Below, piece by piece: positions 23,357 through 31,229 of a DNA stretch of 42,574 nucleotides. The stretch spans positions 1-42,574 of the forward strand of contig CANQBS010000015.1 of the NCBI GenBank assembly GCA_947589075.1. The letters are read 5' to 3'. Each line of letters opens with the position of its first letter. The stretch's first letter is position 1. Origin of the DNA: an uncultured Acetatifactor sp. (lineage in GTDB: Bacteria > Bacillota > Clostridia > Lachnospirales > Lachnospiraceae). Below the pieces are notes generated by a model. That model saw only the letters and a list, made by a program, of their open reading frames with translations, was not told where the DNA came from and made no database searches. A program made the translations under genes and the position numbers.

Positions 23357-25318
23357 ATGGAGAAATTTATGGAAGAAATGGAGTTAGTGGTTCTGAAAAG
23401 CCTGGCGCAGCAGTATCCAACCATTGCTGCCGCCTCAACGGAGATCATCAATCTCCAGTCGATCTTAAATCTGCCGAAGGGGACGGAACATTTCCTGACG
23501 GACATTCACGGGGAATATGAGCAGTTCAATCATGTCCTGAAGAACGGCTCCGGCTCTGTCCGCCGCAAGATCGATGAGGAATTCGGCAATACCATCAGCA
23601 GCAAGGATAAAAAAAGCCTGGCGACCCTGATCTATTATCCGGAGGAGAAGCTGGAGATCATCCAGAAGGAAGAGGACAACCTGGAGGACTGGTACAAGAT
23701 CGCTCTCCATCGGCTGGTACAGATCATCAAGAGGGTTTCTTCCAAATATACCCGTTCCAAGGTGCGCAAGGCTCTGCCAAAGGATTTCGCCTATGTGATC
23801 GAGGAACTGATCACGGAAAAAGAGGAGCTTCAGGATAAAGAGGCCTACTATAACGAGATCATCCATACCATCATCCGCATCGGCAGGGCGCCGGAGTTCA
23901 TCATTGCCCTGGGGCATCTGGCCCAGAGGCTGGTCATCGACCACCTTCACATCGTGGGCGATATCTATGACAGGGGACCCGGTCCCCATATCATCATGGA
24001 TACCCTCTGCGACTACCATTCCGTGGATATCCAGTGGGGCAATCACGATATCGTCTGGATGGGAGCTGCCAGCGGAAGCCTTGCCTGTATCGCCACGGTA
24101 ATACGGATGGCGGCAAGATACGGCAACCTCGCTACCCTGGAGGACGGATACGGCATTAATCTGCTTCCCCTTGCCACCTTTGCCTTAGAGACCTACGGCG
24201 ATACCAACTGCGATGCTTTTACCATCAAATATAATACGGATTATAATACAAAGGATCTGAGCCTGGACACCAAAATGCACAAGGCCATATCCATGCTGCA
24301 GTTTAAGCTGGAAGGACAGGTGATCATGCGCCATCCGGAGTTCGGCATGGAAAGCCGGATGCTGTTAAACTACCTGGACTTTGAAAAGGGAACCGTGACG
24401 GTGGACGGGCATGTTTATCCCATGAAGGATATGGATTTCCCCACGGTAAATCCAAAGAACCCTTATGAGCTGACGGAAGAGGAGCTTCGGGTGATGCTCA
24501 GGCTTCAGCAGGCCTTTATGCGCTGCGAGAAGCTGCAGAAGCATGTGCGCTTCCTCTTTTCCAAGGGAGGCATGTATAAGATCTACAACGGGAATCTTCT
24601 GTATCACGGCTGCGTTCCTATGAACGAGGACGGCAGCTTTGCCAGGGTGAACGTGTTCGGAAAGGAATATTGCGGCAAGGCACTATATGACATCCTGGAG
24701 GAATACGCCAGAAAGGGATATTATTCCAAGGATGCTTCCACCAAGCTGGACGGACAGGATATGATGTGGTACATCTGGACAGGGGCCGGCTCGCCTGTGT
24801 TCGGAAAAGAGAAGATGACCACCTTTGAACGGTATTTTATAGAAGATCCCGTCACTCACCAGGAAAAAAAGAACAGCTATTACCGCCTGTTGGAGCAGGA
24901 AGAAGTGGTAAACCGTATCCTGGAAGAATTCGGACTGGATCCTGAGGGCGCCCACATTGTGAACGGACATGTTCCGGTGGAGCAGATCCATGGGGAGTCC
25001 CCCATCAAATGCGGCGGCAAACTGTTGATCATTGACGGCGGCTTTTCCAAGGCCTACCAGAAGAAGACGGGGATCGCCGGGTATACCCTGGTATGCAATT
25101 CCCACGGGATGCGCCTGGTGGCCCACGAGCCCTTTGAATCCAAGGAAGCTGCGGTGCGGAAGGAATCGGATATCATTTCGGATTCCATTGTGGTGGAGAA
25201 TTATTATAACAGAAGGCTTGTAGCGGATACCGATACCGGCAGGGAGATCAGAGAAAGCATTTATTATCTGGAGAAGCTTCTGGAGGCTTACAGGGAAGGC
25301 AAGATCATTGAAGGATGA
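23357..25318 (+). CDS. fbp: Fructose-1,6-bisphosphatase, class III
   Basis: The Firmicutes-type gluconeogenic phosphatase, a calcineurin-like metallophosphoesterase of about 640-670 residues; this one has 653. Early N-L-P-K-G-T-E-H-F is a family signature. Metal-binding blocks are D-I-H-G-E-Y, G-D-I-Y-D-R-G-P and G-N-H-D-I-V-W-M-G, with N-G-H-V-P-V later. ATG 23369, preceded by TGGAGA, is an alternative start four codons in. A strong bidirectional terminator follows at once. Confidence 0.97.
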   Translation: MEKFMEEMELVVLKSLAQQYPTIAAASTEIINLQSILNLPKGTEHFLTDIHGEYEQFNHVLKNGSGSVRRKIDEEFGNTISSKDKKSLATLIYYPEEKLEIIQKEEDNLEDWYKIALHRLVQIIKRVSSKYTRSKVRKALPKDFAYVIEELITEKEELQDKEAYYNEIIHTIIRIGRAPEFIIALGHLAQRLVIDHLHIVGDIYDRGPGPHIIMDTLCDYHSVDIQWGNHDIVWMGAASGSLACIATVIRMAARYGNLATLEDGYGINLLPLATFALETYGDTNCDAFTIKYNTDYNTKDLSLDTKMHKAISMLQFKLEGQVIMRHPEFGMESRMLLNYLDFEKGTVTVDGHVYPMKDMDFPTVNPKNPYELTEEELRVMLRLQQAFMRCEKLQKHVRFLFSKGGMYKIYNGNLLYHGCVPMNEDGSFARVNVFGKEYCGKALYDILEEYARKGYYSKDASTKLDGQDMMWYIWTGAGSPVFGKEKMTTFERYFIEDPVTHQEKKNSYYRLLEQEEVVNRILEEFGLDPEGAHIVNGHVPVEQIHGESPIKCGGKLLIIDGGFSKAYQKKTGIAGYTLVCNSHGMRLVAHEPFESKEAAVRKESDIISDSIVVENYYNRRLVADTDTGREIRESIYYLEKLLEAYREGKIIEG

Positions 25319-25319
25319 T

Positions 25320-25350
25320 AAAAAGAGGGCGGAGGCCCTCTTTTTATTTT
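25320..25350. terminator. Bidirectional terminator between fbp and the lipoprotein gene
   Basis: AGAGGGC (25324-25330) and GCCCTCT (25335-25341) form a 7-bp stem around CGGA-type loop bases, with an A-tract before and TTTTTATTTT after. It can serve both convergent genes. Confidence 0.88.
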
Positions 25351-25360
25351 GACGAACTAT

Positions 25361-25687
25361 TTATTTCGACATATCGTTTCCAATGTTGTTTGCAGCATCC
25401 CCTATGGCGTTTCCGATGTCCCGGGCGGCACCGCCCACGATTTCGCCGGCATCTCCCAAAAGACCGCTGTTGCCGGTGGTGGAATCCTGGTTTACGCCGT
25501 CCATGCCTTCTGCGGCATCGTTGGAAGAAGAGCTGTCAGCTCCGACGCTGCTGGAACCATAATTGTTTCCGGCCAGGCTGCTTCCGTTACCGCCGTCTGC
25601 AGAGTTGTTTTTCGTGCTGCAGGCTGCAGCCAGACATACATAAGTCAGAATAAGACCCAGCACGAGAAGCTTTTTTCCTTTTTTCAT
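25361..25687 (-). CDS. Small Gly/Asn/Ser-rich lipoprotein of unknown function
   Basis: A 108-residue protein with a lipoprotein signal peptide: M-K-K-G-K-K, a hydrophobic run, and L-A-A-A-C with Cys23. The mature part is low in complexity, rich in Asn, Ser, Gly and Asp, and ends in repeated amphipathic segments (D-A-G-E-I-V-G-G-A-A, D-I-G-N-A-I-G-D-A-A, N-N-I-G-N-D). ATG 25687 has AAGGAGG five bases upstream; a longer reading from 25744 would start in a noncoding repeat. I do not recognise a characterised family. It is likely anchored outside the cell membrane. Confidence 0.8.
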   Translation of the reverse strand: MKKGKKLLVLGLILTYVCLAAACSTKNNSADGGNGSSLAGNNYGSSSVGADSSSSNDAAEGMDGVNQDSTTGNSGLLGDAGEIVGGAARDIGNAIGDAANNIGNDMSK

Positions 25688-25725
25688 AATGTCCTCCTTA
25701 CTCGGTTTAACCGCTTGAAAACTAA

Positions 25726-25767
25726 AATAATGAAGCTGGAACAATGAAACTAGAATAATGGAACCAT
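25726..25767. repeat. 14-bp tandem repeat, three copies, upstream of the lipoprotein gene
   Basis: AATAATGAAGCTGG-like units start at 25726, 25740 and 25754. The rest of the 25688-26016 spacer is A+T-rich, with no further gene or clear terminator; promoters for the two divergent genes presumably lie here but none matches well enough to call. Confidence 0.85.
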
Positions 25768-26016
25768 AAAAACAGAACCCAGACTGAAGAAATTTTGCCC
25801 TTCAGTACCTGATTCTGCTGATATTATGTGTAATGCCCTTTGATTTATACTATGAAAAGTTTCATCTTTTTCAAAAAATTTCCTTTCAGAGAAAGATGCA
25901 TAGAAAATATGCTGTACAAGGGAAAATATTTATTATATGATAATATGATAAAAGCTGGAAATCTGGAAAGCCCGGAGAAATGCCGGAAAGTTTGATGAAA
26001 AAGAGAGGATGCAGGG

Positions 26017-26826
26017 ATGGAGTTCAGGCCATGTATTGATATTCATAACGGAAGGGTGAAACAGATCGTGGGGGGAAGCCTGCAGGATCAGAAGGATGAG
26101 GCTGTGGAAAATTTCGTGTCCGGTCGGAATGCATCCTTTTATGCGGAGCTTTACAGGAAATACGGGATCAGGAAAGGGCATGTCATTCTTTTAAATTCCC
26201 GGGACAGCGAATATTATGAGGCAACAAAGGCGCAGGCCCTGGATGCTCTCAGGGCATATCCCGGAGGTCTTCAGGCAGGCGGAGGGATCACACCGGAAAA
26301 CGCCGCTGAATTTTTGGATGCAGGAGCTTCTCATGTTATTGTGACTTCTTATGTATTTCGGGACGGGAGGATTCATTATGACCGCTTGTCCAGGATGGCA
26401 GATTCAGTCGGAAGATCCCGTCTTGTGCTGGATCTGAGCTGCTGCAGAACGGAAAAGGGATATTATATCGTGACGGACAGGTGGCAGAAGATAACTCATG
26501 AGCCAGTATGTTTAGAACTTCTGGAACGTTTGGAAGATTATTGCGACGAGTTTTTGATCCATGCTGTGGACGTGGAAGGAAAGAACAGCGGAATCCAGCG
26601 GGATCTGGTGAACTTTCTGGGCGGCTGGCAGGGAAAGCCTGTCACATATGCCGGAGGAGTACATAGCTTTCAGGATCTTGAACTGATCAGACAGCTGGGA
26701 AATGGAAGAGTGAACGTTACCATAGGAAGTGCCCTGGATCTGTTCGGCGGCCAGATGCCTTTTATGCAGGTGCTGGAATTTCTGAAAAGCAGTCAGGAAG
26801 AGAAGGCGGAAGAAAAAAGGGGTTAA
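26017..26826 (+). CDS. HisA-type isomerase, eukaryote-like subfamily
   Basis: A 269-residue beta/alpha barrel resembling the fungal/plant form of phosphoribosylformimino-AICAR ribotide isomerase (histidine pathway step 4). F-R-P-C-I-D-I-H-N-G at the N-terminus carries the general-base Asp, A-G-G-G-I-T-P is a phosphate-binding turn, and Y-A-G-G-V-H-S plus T-I-G-S-A-L-D form the second phosphate site. The usual bacterial HisA reads differently in the middle; here L-V-L-D-L-S-C-C-R and W-Q-K-I-T are the eukaryote-like blocks. No other his gene is nearby, so it is a stand-alone locus. ATG 26017 follows AGAGGATGCAGGG. Substrate is inferred from the subfamily. Confidence 0.85.
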   Translation: MEFRPCIDIHNGRVKQIVGGSLQDQKDEAVENFVSGRNASFYAELYRKYGIRKGHVILLNSRDSEYYEATKAQALDALRAYPGGLQAGGGITPENAAEFLDAGASHVIVTSYVFRDGRIHYDRLSRMADSVGRSRLVLDLSCCRTEKGYYIVTDRWQKITHEPVCLELLERLEDYCDEFLIHAVDVEGKNSGIQRDLVNFLGGWQGKPVTYAGGVHSFQDLELIRQLGNGRVNVTIGSALDLFGGQMPFMQVLEFLKSSQEEKAEEKRG

Positions 26827-26871
26827 AAGACTTGGACCGGTTGAAGGAAAGGGAGAGAACCGCTGAAACGT

Positions 26872-26902
26872 AAAAAGGCTGTATACCTTCCGGCATACAG
26901 CC
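26872..26902 (-). terminator. Terminator of the cold-shock gene
   Basis: GGCTGTAT (26877-26884) and ATACAGCC (26895-26902) form an 8-bp stem with a ten-base loop. On the minus strand it is followed by TTTTTA. It lies 20 bp beyond the csp stop. Confidence 0.85.
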
Positions 26903-26921
26903 CCCACTCTCAGCTCATCCC

Positions 26922-27122
26922 TTATAACTTCGTTACGTTGACAGCCTGAGGTCCTTTTTCACCATTTACTACTTCATACTCAACGGCTGCGCCCTCTTCC
27001 AGAGTCTTGAAGCCTTCCATGTTCAAGCCGGAATAGTGTACGAATACATCGCGTCCTCCTTCGTCAGAGATGAAGCCGTAGCCTTTTTGGTTGTTGAACC
27101 ACTTTACTGTACCTTTGTTCAT
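26922..27122 (-). CDS. Cold-shock domain protein
   Basis: A 66-residue single-stranded nucleic-acid-binding OB-fold protein of standard length. RNP1 is K-G-Y-G-F-I (residues 13-18), RNP2 V-F-V-H-Y (26-30), and the start [10 protein letters not shown] is classic. These proteins melt mRNA structure and act as RNA chaperones. ATG 27122 has GGAGG nearby, and a leader of about 70 bases separates it from the promoter, as in other csp genes. Which paralogue it corresponds to cannot be told. Confidence 0.97.
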   Translation of the reverse strand: MNKGTVKWFNNQKGYGFISDEGGRDVFVHYSGLNMEGFKTLEEGAAVEYEVVNGEKGPQAVNVTKL

Positions 27123-27196
27123 TGTACTACCTCCAAAATAGAATCAATCCTGCAGTCTCTTGCTGCCATTTTTGCCGCAATTTTTGCAACATAGCT

Positions 27197-27225
27197 AGAA
27201 TAACACAAGGTTCGAAAAAAGTAAA
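27197..27225 (-). promoter_or_regulatory. Promoter of the cold-shock gene
   Basis: On the minus strand, TTTACT (27220-27225), a 17-bp spacer and TATTCT (27197-27202). Transcription would start about 70 bases before the csp ATG. It is back to back with a promoter for the PfoR-like gene. Confidence 0.6.
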
Positions 27226-27234
27226 GTGTTTCTA

Positions 27235-27263
27235 TTGATTTATTTTATAAATTGTGATAATGT
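27235..27263 (+). promoter_or_regulatory. Candidate promoter of the PfoR-like gene
   Basis: TTGATT (27235-27240), 17-bp spacer, TAATGT (27258-27263), about 70 bp before the gene. The -10 match is moderate. Confidence 0.45.
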
Positions 27264-27333
27264 ACAGAAAAATAATTTTCCTGTGAAAAACAGATCTGTT
27301 TTGGCGGGAAGAGATAAGTAAGAAGGTGTTAAA

Positions 27334-28383
27334 ATGAAACTGATCAAAAAATGGCTGAATGAAATTTTTATTGATGGGCTAAGCGGAATGGCTCTGGGAT
27401 TATTTTCCACTCTGATCATCGGTACCATCATAGCGCAGGTCGGAAGTCTCCTGGAAGGAGAGGCTGGAGCTTACCTTACGGCCATCAGCAATGTGGCAAA
27501 GACCCTGACCGGCGCCGGCATTGGCGTGGGAGTGGCCTGTAAGTTCAGGCAGGGACCTCTGGTGACGGTATCCGCCGCAGTAGCGGGCATGATAGGGGCC
27601 TGGCCCGGCGTGACTGCTATGGAAGCTTTTAAGCTGGGTTCCCCGGGGGAGCCTCTGGGGGCGTTCATTGCAGCGATTGTTGCGATCAAGCTGGGAAAAC
27701 TGCTGGCAGGCAAGACAAAGGTGGATATCATCGTGACGCCGCTGGTCTCCATCCTTTCGGGCGCCGCTGTGGGATTTGTGGCTGGCCCGCCCATTTCCGC
27801 TTTTATGGGCTGGCTGGGAATGTTGGTCAATATCAATGTGGAACAGCATCCTGTCCTTGGGGGAATTGCCGTATCTGTCCTGATGGGTATGATCCTGACG
27901 CTGCCCATCAGCTCCGCAGCTATCGGAGTCTCCATGAGCATCAGCGGACTCGCCGCAGGCGCGGCCACGGTGGGCTGCTGCTGCAATATGGTGGGTTTTG
28001 CGGTGGCCAGCTTCCGGGAGAATAAAATGGGAGGTCTGGTGGCACAGGGCGTCGGCACTTCCATGCTGCAGGTCCCTAATATTGTGAAAAAGCCGGTCAT
28101 CTGGCTTCCGGCCATCCTGTCCAGCGCGATTTTGGGACCCGTGGCCTCGGCCCTGCTTCACATGACCAGCACTCCGGTAGGTTCCGGAATGGGTTCCGCA
28201 GGCTTTGTGGGACAGTTCGCCGCCTATGGTTCCATGGTGGAAGGCGGAATGGGAAGCCTTCAGGCTCTGGGTCTGATCCTGGTGATGCACTTTTTGCTTC
28301 CCGGGCTCCTTTCTTTTATTATTTCAGAGCTGATGAGGAAGAAAGGCTGGATCCGGCCGGGGGATATGTCGTTAAAGGTGTGA
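27334..28383 (+). CDS. PTS EIIC-like membrane protein of the PfoR type
   Basis: A 349-residue, strongly hydrophobic protein with about eight to ten membrane segments separated by Gly-rich turns (G-L-S-G-M-A-L-G, G-A-G-I-G-V-G-V, G-A-A-V-G-F-V-A-G-P-P). The opening W-L-N-E-I-F-I-D-G-L-S-G-M-A-L-G-L and overall pattern match PfoR-like proteins, related to phosphotransferase IIC domains. PfoR was first described as affecting perfringolysin O expression in Clostridium perfringens; transport substrate is not known. No IIA or IIB domain is encoded nearby. AAGAAGGTG precedes ATG 27334. Confidence 0.82.
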   Translation: MKLIKKWLNEIFIDGLSGMALGLFSTLIIGTIIAQVGSLLEGEAGAYLTAISNVAKTLTGAGIGVGVACKFRQGPLVTVSAAVAGMIGAWPGVTAMEAFKLGSPGEPLGAFIAAIVAIKLGKLLAGKTKVDIIVTPLVSILSGAAVGFVAGPPISAFMGWLGMLVNINVEQHPVLGGIAVSVLMGMILTLPISSAAIGVSMSISGLAAGAATVGCCCNMVGFAVASFRENKMGGLVAQGVGTSMLQVPNIVKKPVIWLPAILSSAILGPVASALLHMTSTPVGSGMGSAGFVGQFAAYGSMVEGGMGSLQALGLILVMHFLLPGLLSFIISELMRKKGWIRPGDMSLKV

Positions 28384-28498
28384 TGATAATAGCCCCTTTT
28401 TCCTCGTTGTTTTTAACAAATAATAAAAGCCTTTTCCGGCAGTTTGACGAATTGAAGGAAAGGGAAGAAAACAAATGTTACAAAAATATTAAATCGCA

Positions 28499-28527
28499 TT
28501 GATTCACAAGATCACCTGTGGTAAAAT
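28499..28527 (+). promoter_or_regulatory. Promoter of the M23-bactofilin pair
   Basis: TTGATT (28499-28504), 17-bp spacer, TAAAAT (28522-28527), about 40 bp before the ATG at 28567. The short leader contains the ribosome site GGAGGTGA. Confidence 0.65.
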
Positions 28528-28566
28528 GAAAATGCTTGGTTTCATTTACCGGAGGTGATTTTGTTC

Positions 28567-29355
28567 ATGGAGAGAAGAAAACATAAGCAAAACAGGAAGA
28601 ACCATGTCATCATTGTAACGTCGGATGCGGCGGACGCTCAGGCGAAGCAGATCCGGATCAGGCCCTGGCTTCTGCAGATACTCATCATTGCAGGCTGCGT
28701 GCTGGCCGGCGCGGTTATCGGGTATTTTATCAATGAGGGCAGGATACATGCATTCGTGAACCGGAAGACGGAAGCACAGCAGACGGTGATCGAAAGGCTG
28801 GAGGCGGAGAACGCTTCCCTTGCAGATCAGATCGATACGGAAAGAAAACAGGCAGAAGAGAAAAGGCAGGAGCTGTTGGGACAGATTAAGGAGATGGAGA
28901 CTCTGATCGAGAATCTGAATTCCAATATAGCGGTGCTGAGCGATACAGTCAACGAGAAGACACAAAACGAAGAAACCCTGACGGCGATCCTGGAGAACCA
29001 GAAGATCCCTTCCGAGTATCCCCTGACCGGTTCAGCTTCCATTGATAACAGCTCCAATGAGGAGATCTGTATCTTTAAGGCTTCCGCAGGGGCTACGGTG
29101 GCGGCTACTGCCGGCGGAGTTGTGACTGCCATCAACGACGACGGGGAATACGGCCACAATGTGTGGGTGGATCACGGAAACGGTTATGTCACGATCTACC
29201 GCAATCAGGGGGATGTCATTGTGAAGCTTGGGGATGAAGTGGCCCATGGCACCACGATTTTTGTCATAGGTTCCAAGAATACGAGGTTCGGATATCAGAT
29301 CATGAAGGATGGGGCGTATATCGATCCCATGAGTATGCTGTCCATCAGCGGCTGA
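28567..29355 (+). CDS. Membrane-anchored degenerate M23 (LytM) protein
   Basis: A 262-residue protein: basic cytoplasmic N-terminus, one membrane segment (about residues 35-55), a Glu/Gln-rich coiled coil (about 66-125), then a LytM-fold domain (about 160-260). The fold is clear from A-G-A-T-V-A-A-T-A-G-G-V-V, V-D-H-G-N-G-Y-V-T-I-Y and D-G-A-Y-I-D-P. All expected zinc ligands are missing. E-E-I-C-I-F replaces the usual H-x-G-x-D, R-N-Q replaces A-H-L, and F-G-Y-Q-I replaces H-L-H-F-E. It should therefore bind peptidoglycan or partners rather than cut, as in EnvC- and SpoIIQ-like proteins. GGAGGTGA lies eight bases before ATG 28567. The bactofilin gene follows by 26 bp. Confidence 0.85.
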   Translation: MERRKHKQNRKNHVIIVTSDAADAQAKQIRIRPWLLQILIIAGCVLAGAVIGYFINEGRIHAFVNRKTEAQQTVIERLEAENASLADQIDTERKQAEEKRQELLGQIKEMETLIENLNSNIAVLSDTVNEKTQNEETLTAILENQKIPSEYPLTGSASIDNSSNEEICIFKASAGATVAATAGGVVTAINDDGEYGHNVWVDHGNGYVTIYRNQGDVIVKLGDEVAHGTTIFVIGSKNTRFGYQIMKDGAYIDPMSMLSISG

Positions 29356-29381
29356 GTCAGTCCGGGAAGGAGAAAATACAG

Positions 29382-29981
29382 ATGTTTGGAAGAAATGAAA
29401 ATACAAGCGAGAAGATTACCACGATGCTGGGCCCCGGTTCCGATCTGCAGGGAAGCCTTTATGCGGAGGGTTCTGCCCGGGTGGACGGAAATGTGAACGG
29501 TAATGTCACAGTGACCGGTATGCTGATCCTGGGCTCTGCCGGCCGGATCAGCGGAGATGTAACGGCGGAAGCCGTGATCCTGGGAGGAGAGGTACTGGGG
29601 AACGTCACTGCGCCTGAGAGAGCGGAATTGACTGCAACAGCCAGGGTTTCAGGAGATGTGACTACCAGGGTCATTGTCATTGATGAGAATGCTGTCTTTC
29701 AGGGAAGATGCAATATGGACCTGCCTGCGGCCGACACGGAAGAGGATCATTCTGACAGAAGGCCTGTTTTAGGCAGAAAGACGCCTTCCGGTGAGACGGC
29801 CTCTAACGGTGAGATCAAACAGAAAATCATGGAGGTGCTCAGGAAGGATGCCGAGGACAGGCATTTGGAAGAGCAGCGCCAGGAAGGAAGGCAGGAAGAT
29901 CGTCAGGAAGGTCAGCAGGAGGATCAGCGGAAAGATCAGCCAGAAGATCAGCAGGAAGACCGGGGTCCGGCAGAAGGGTGA
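29382..29981 (+). CDS. Bactofilin (polymer-forming cytoskeletal protein)
   Basis: A 199-residue protein. Residues ~12-115 are the bactofilin beta-helix, with regular short strands separated by Gly turns (G-S-D-L-Q-G-S-L, V-D-G-N-V-N-G-N-V, I-S-G-D-V-T-A-E, V-L-G-N-V-T-A). Bactofilins self-assemble without nucleotide into membrane-bound filaments that localise cell-wall enzymes. The gene is paired with an M23-fold membrane protein, a common bactofilin partner, so a role in cell shape or sporulation envelope is likely. The C-terminal ~65 residues are disordered, and residues ~167-195 are a tetrapeptide Q-E-x-(R/Q) array from a 12-bp DNA repeat. Ribosome site GGAAGGAG precedes ATG 29382. Confidence 0.92.
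   Translation: MFGRNENTSEKITTMLGPGSDLQGSLYAEGSARVDGNVNGNVTVTGMLILGSAGRISGDVTAEAVILGGEVLGNVTAPERAELTATARVSGDVTTRVIVIDENAVFQGRCNMDLPAADTEEDHSDRRPVLGRKTPSGETASNGEIKQKIMEVLRKDAEDRHLEEQRQEGRQEDRQEGQQEDQRKDQPEDQQEDRGPAEG
29881..29964. repeat. 12-bp in-frame tandem repeat encoding the bactofilin tail
   Basis: Seven units of AGGAAGATCAGC-like sequence run from 29881 to 29964, giving a charged tetrapeptide repeat at the protein's C-terminus. Confidence 0.92.
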
Positions 29982-30000
29982 TATATGATGATAAAAATGG

Positions 30001-30025
30001 AAGGGGCTGTTATCGGCAGCCCCTT
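30001..30025. terminator. Terminator between bactofilin and yerC
   Basis: AAGGGGCTG and CAGCCCCTT form a perfect 9-bp stem around TTATCGG. CTTTC follows on the plus strand; on the minus strand CCATTTTTAT follows, so it may serve both convergent genes. A 20-bp direct duplication (GCGCAC-TTATGATCTG) follows at 30049-30088. Confidence 0.8.
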
Positions 30026-30048
30026 CTTTCCCGTCAGCGCGCCCGGCG

Positions 30049-30088
30049 GCGCACATTATGATCTGACAGCGCACGTTATGATCTGTCT
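30049..30088. repeat. 20-bp duplication downstream of yerC
   Basis: GCGCACATTATGATCTGACA and a near copy with G for A are adjacent at 30049 and 30069, in the noncoding spacer just beyond the minus-strand yerC stop. Confidence 0.85.
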
Positions 30089-30100
30089 AAGACGTTCTTC

Positions 30101-30388
30101 CTATTCACTCAATCTTTCAAAAACCATATCATAGCCGTCGTTGCCATAATTCAGGGAACGGTTCACACGGCTGATGGTAGCAGTGGAGGCGCCGGTTTTT
30201 TCCGCAATTTCCAGGTAGGTTTTACCATTCTTCAGCATGGCTGCGACTTCAAAACGCTGAGAGAGGGAAAGCAGCTCATTCACGGTACATAAATCTTCAA
30301 AAAATATATAGCATTCTTCCCGGCTTTTCAAAGTTAATATAGCATCGAACAGGCTGTCTACAGATTCAGTCTTAATTTTTTTGTTCAT
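30101..30388 (-). CDS. YerC/YecD family TrpR-like regulator
   Basis: A 95-residue all-helical DNA-binding protein of the TrpR-related YerC/YecD family. The helix-turn-helix reads T-Y-L-E-I-A-E-K-T-G-A-S-T-A-T-I-S-R-V-N-R, and L-S-Q-R-F-E-V-A is the conserved preceding helix. Target genes are not known. A ribosome site GAGGTGA precedes ATG 30388 on the minus strand. Divergent from the DUF1836 gene, another putative regulator, with a promoter for each in the shared spacer. Confidence 0.93.
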   Translation of the reverse strand: MNKKIKTESVDSLFDAILTLKSREECYIFFEDLCTVNELLSLSQRFEVAAMLKNGKTYLEIAEKTGASTATISRVNRSLNYGNDGYDMVFERLSE

Positions 30389-30448
30389 TTTGAAAGGTCA
30401 CCTCATTTTCTGCTTTTATGCTGTAAAATTTTACTGCCCTGCTTTTTT

Positions 30449-30477
30449 ATTTTAACATATGTTATAAACACTGTAAA
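30449..30477 (-). promoter_or_regulatory. Promoter of yerC
   Basis: Minus strand TTTACA (30472-30477), 17-bp spacer, TAAAAT (30449-30454), about 60 bases before the start. Confidence 0.65.
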
Positions 30478-30518
30478 CAAAAAAATCAGGAAAAATGGAA
30501 GAAAAAATAAGAAAGTAG

Positions 30519-30547
30519 TTGTCATGTAGTTTTTCATACTATATAAT
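30519..30547 (+). promoter_or_regulatory. Promoter of the DUF1836 operon
   Basis: TTGTCA (30519-30524), 17-bp spacer, perfect TATAAT (30542-30547), 46 bp before ATG 30593. Confidence 0.8.
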
Positions 30548-30592
30548 GTTATATGTAAACGCCAAGCGAAATCTGGAAGTGAGGATGCAAAA

Positions 30593-31225
30593 ATGACGAT
30601 TGATACGGAGAATTTATTGAACAGCATACTGGAAAGCCTGAGCCGGATCGAGTATATCAAGGCTTCCGATATTCCAAATATTGATCTGTACATGGATCAG
30701 GTAACGACTTTTATGGATGAAAGGCTGCGTCATTCTATGCGCTATCCCGGGGAGGACAGGGTCCTGACCAAGACCATGATCAACAACTACGCTAAAAACG
30801 ATCTGCTGCCGCCGCCGGTGAAAAAGAAATATTCTAAAGAACATGTCATGCTCCTGATCCTGATTTATTATTATAAAGGGATCCTGTCCATCAATGATAT
30901 CCAGACCCTTCTGCGCCCCATTACGGAGCATTTTTTCCAGAAGGGGCAGGAATTTAACCTGGAGAGCATTTACGAAGAAGTGTTCAGTATGGAGAAGGAG
31001 CAGGTAGAGCTCCTGAAGGCGGACGTGGCGGAGAAGTTCCGCAAATCGGAGGAGACCTTCCAGGATGCGCCTGAGGAAAACGCTGATTTTTTAAGGAAGT
31101 TTTCCTTTATCTGTCTTTTGAGCTTTGATGTCTATGTGAAGAAAATGATCATCGAGAAGATGGTGGACGAGCTGAATCATGATGCGAAGGGCAAGGGCGG
31201 CCATCATCAGGAAAAGAAGGATTGA
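30593..31225 (+). CDS. DUF1836 domain protein, putative regulator
   Basis: A 210-residue soluble protein of the DUF1836 family, common in Firmicutes and resembling MerR-like DNA binders. The conserved part is M-T-I-D-T-E-N to about residue 120, with L-T-K-T-M-I-N-N-Y-A-K-N-D-L-L-P-P-P and K-K-K-Y-S-K-E-H. The second half is acidic and helical. It heads a tight operon: the PHP gene starts 4 bp after its stop and a HIT gene follows by 1 bp. A specific target is not known. Confidence 0.85.
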   Translation: MTIDTENLLNSILESLSRIEYIKASDIPNIDLYMDQVTTFMDERLRHSMRYPGEDRVLTKTMINNYAKNDLLPPPVKKKYSKEHVMLLILIYYYKGILSINDIQTLLRPITEHFFQKGQEFNLESIYEEVFSMEKEQVELLKADVAEKFRKSEETFQDAPEENADFLRKFSFICLLSFDVYVKKMIIEKMVDELNHDAKGKGGHHQEKKD

Positions 31226-31229
31226 TGCC

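Noticed and set aside
25315..25747. Plus-strand frames opposite the small lipoprotein
   Set aside because: They cross a terminator and are Arg/Cys/His-rich by complement of the Gly/Asn/Ser codons; the minus-strand gene has a lipobox and a strong ribosome site.
28567..29355. Active M23 endopeptidase
   Set aside because: The fold is present but none of the zinc ligands can be found at the expected positions.
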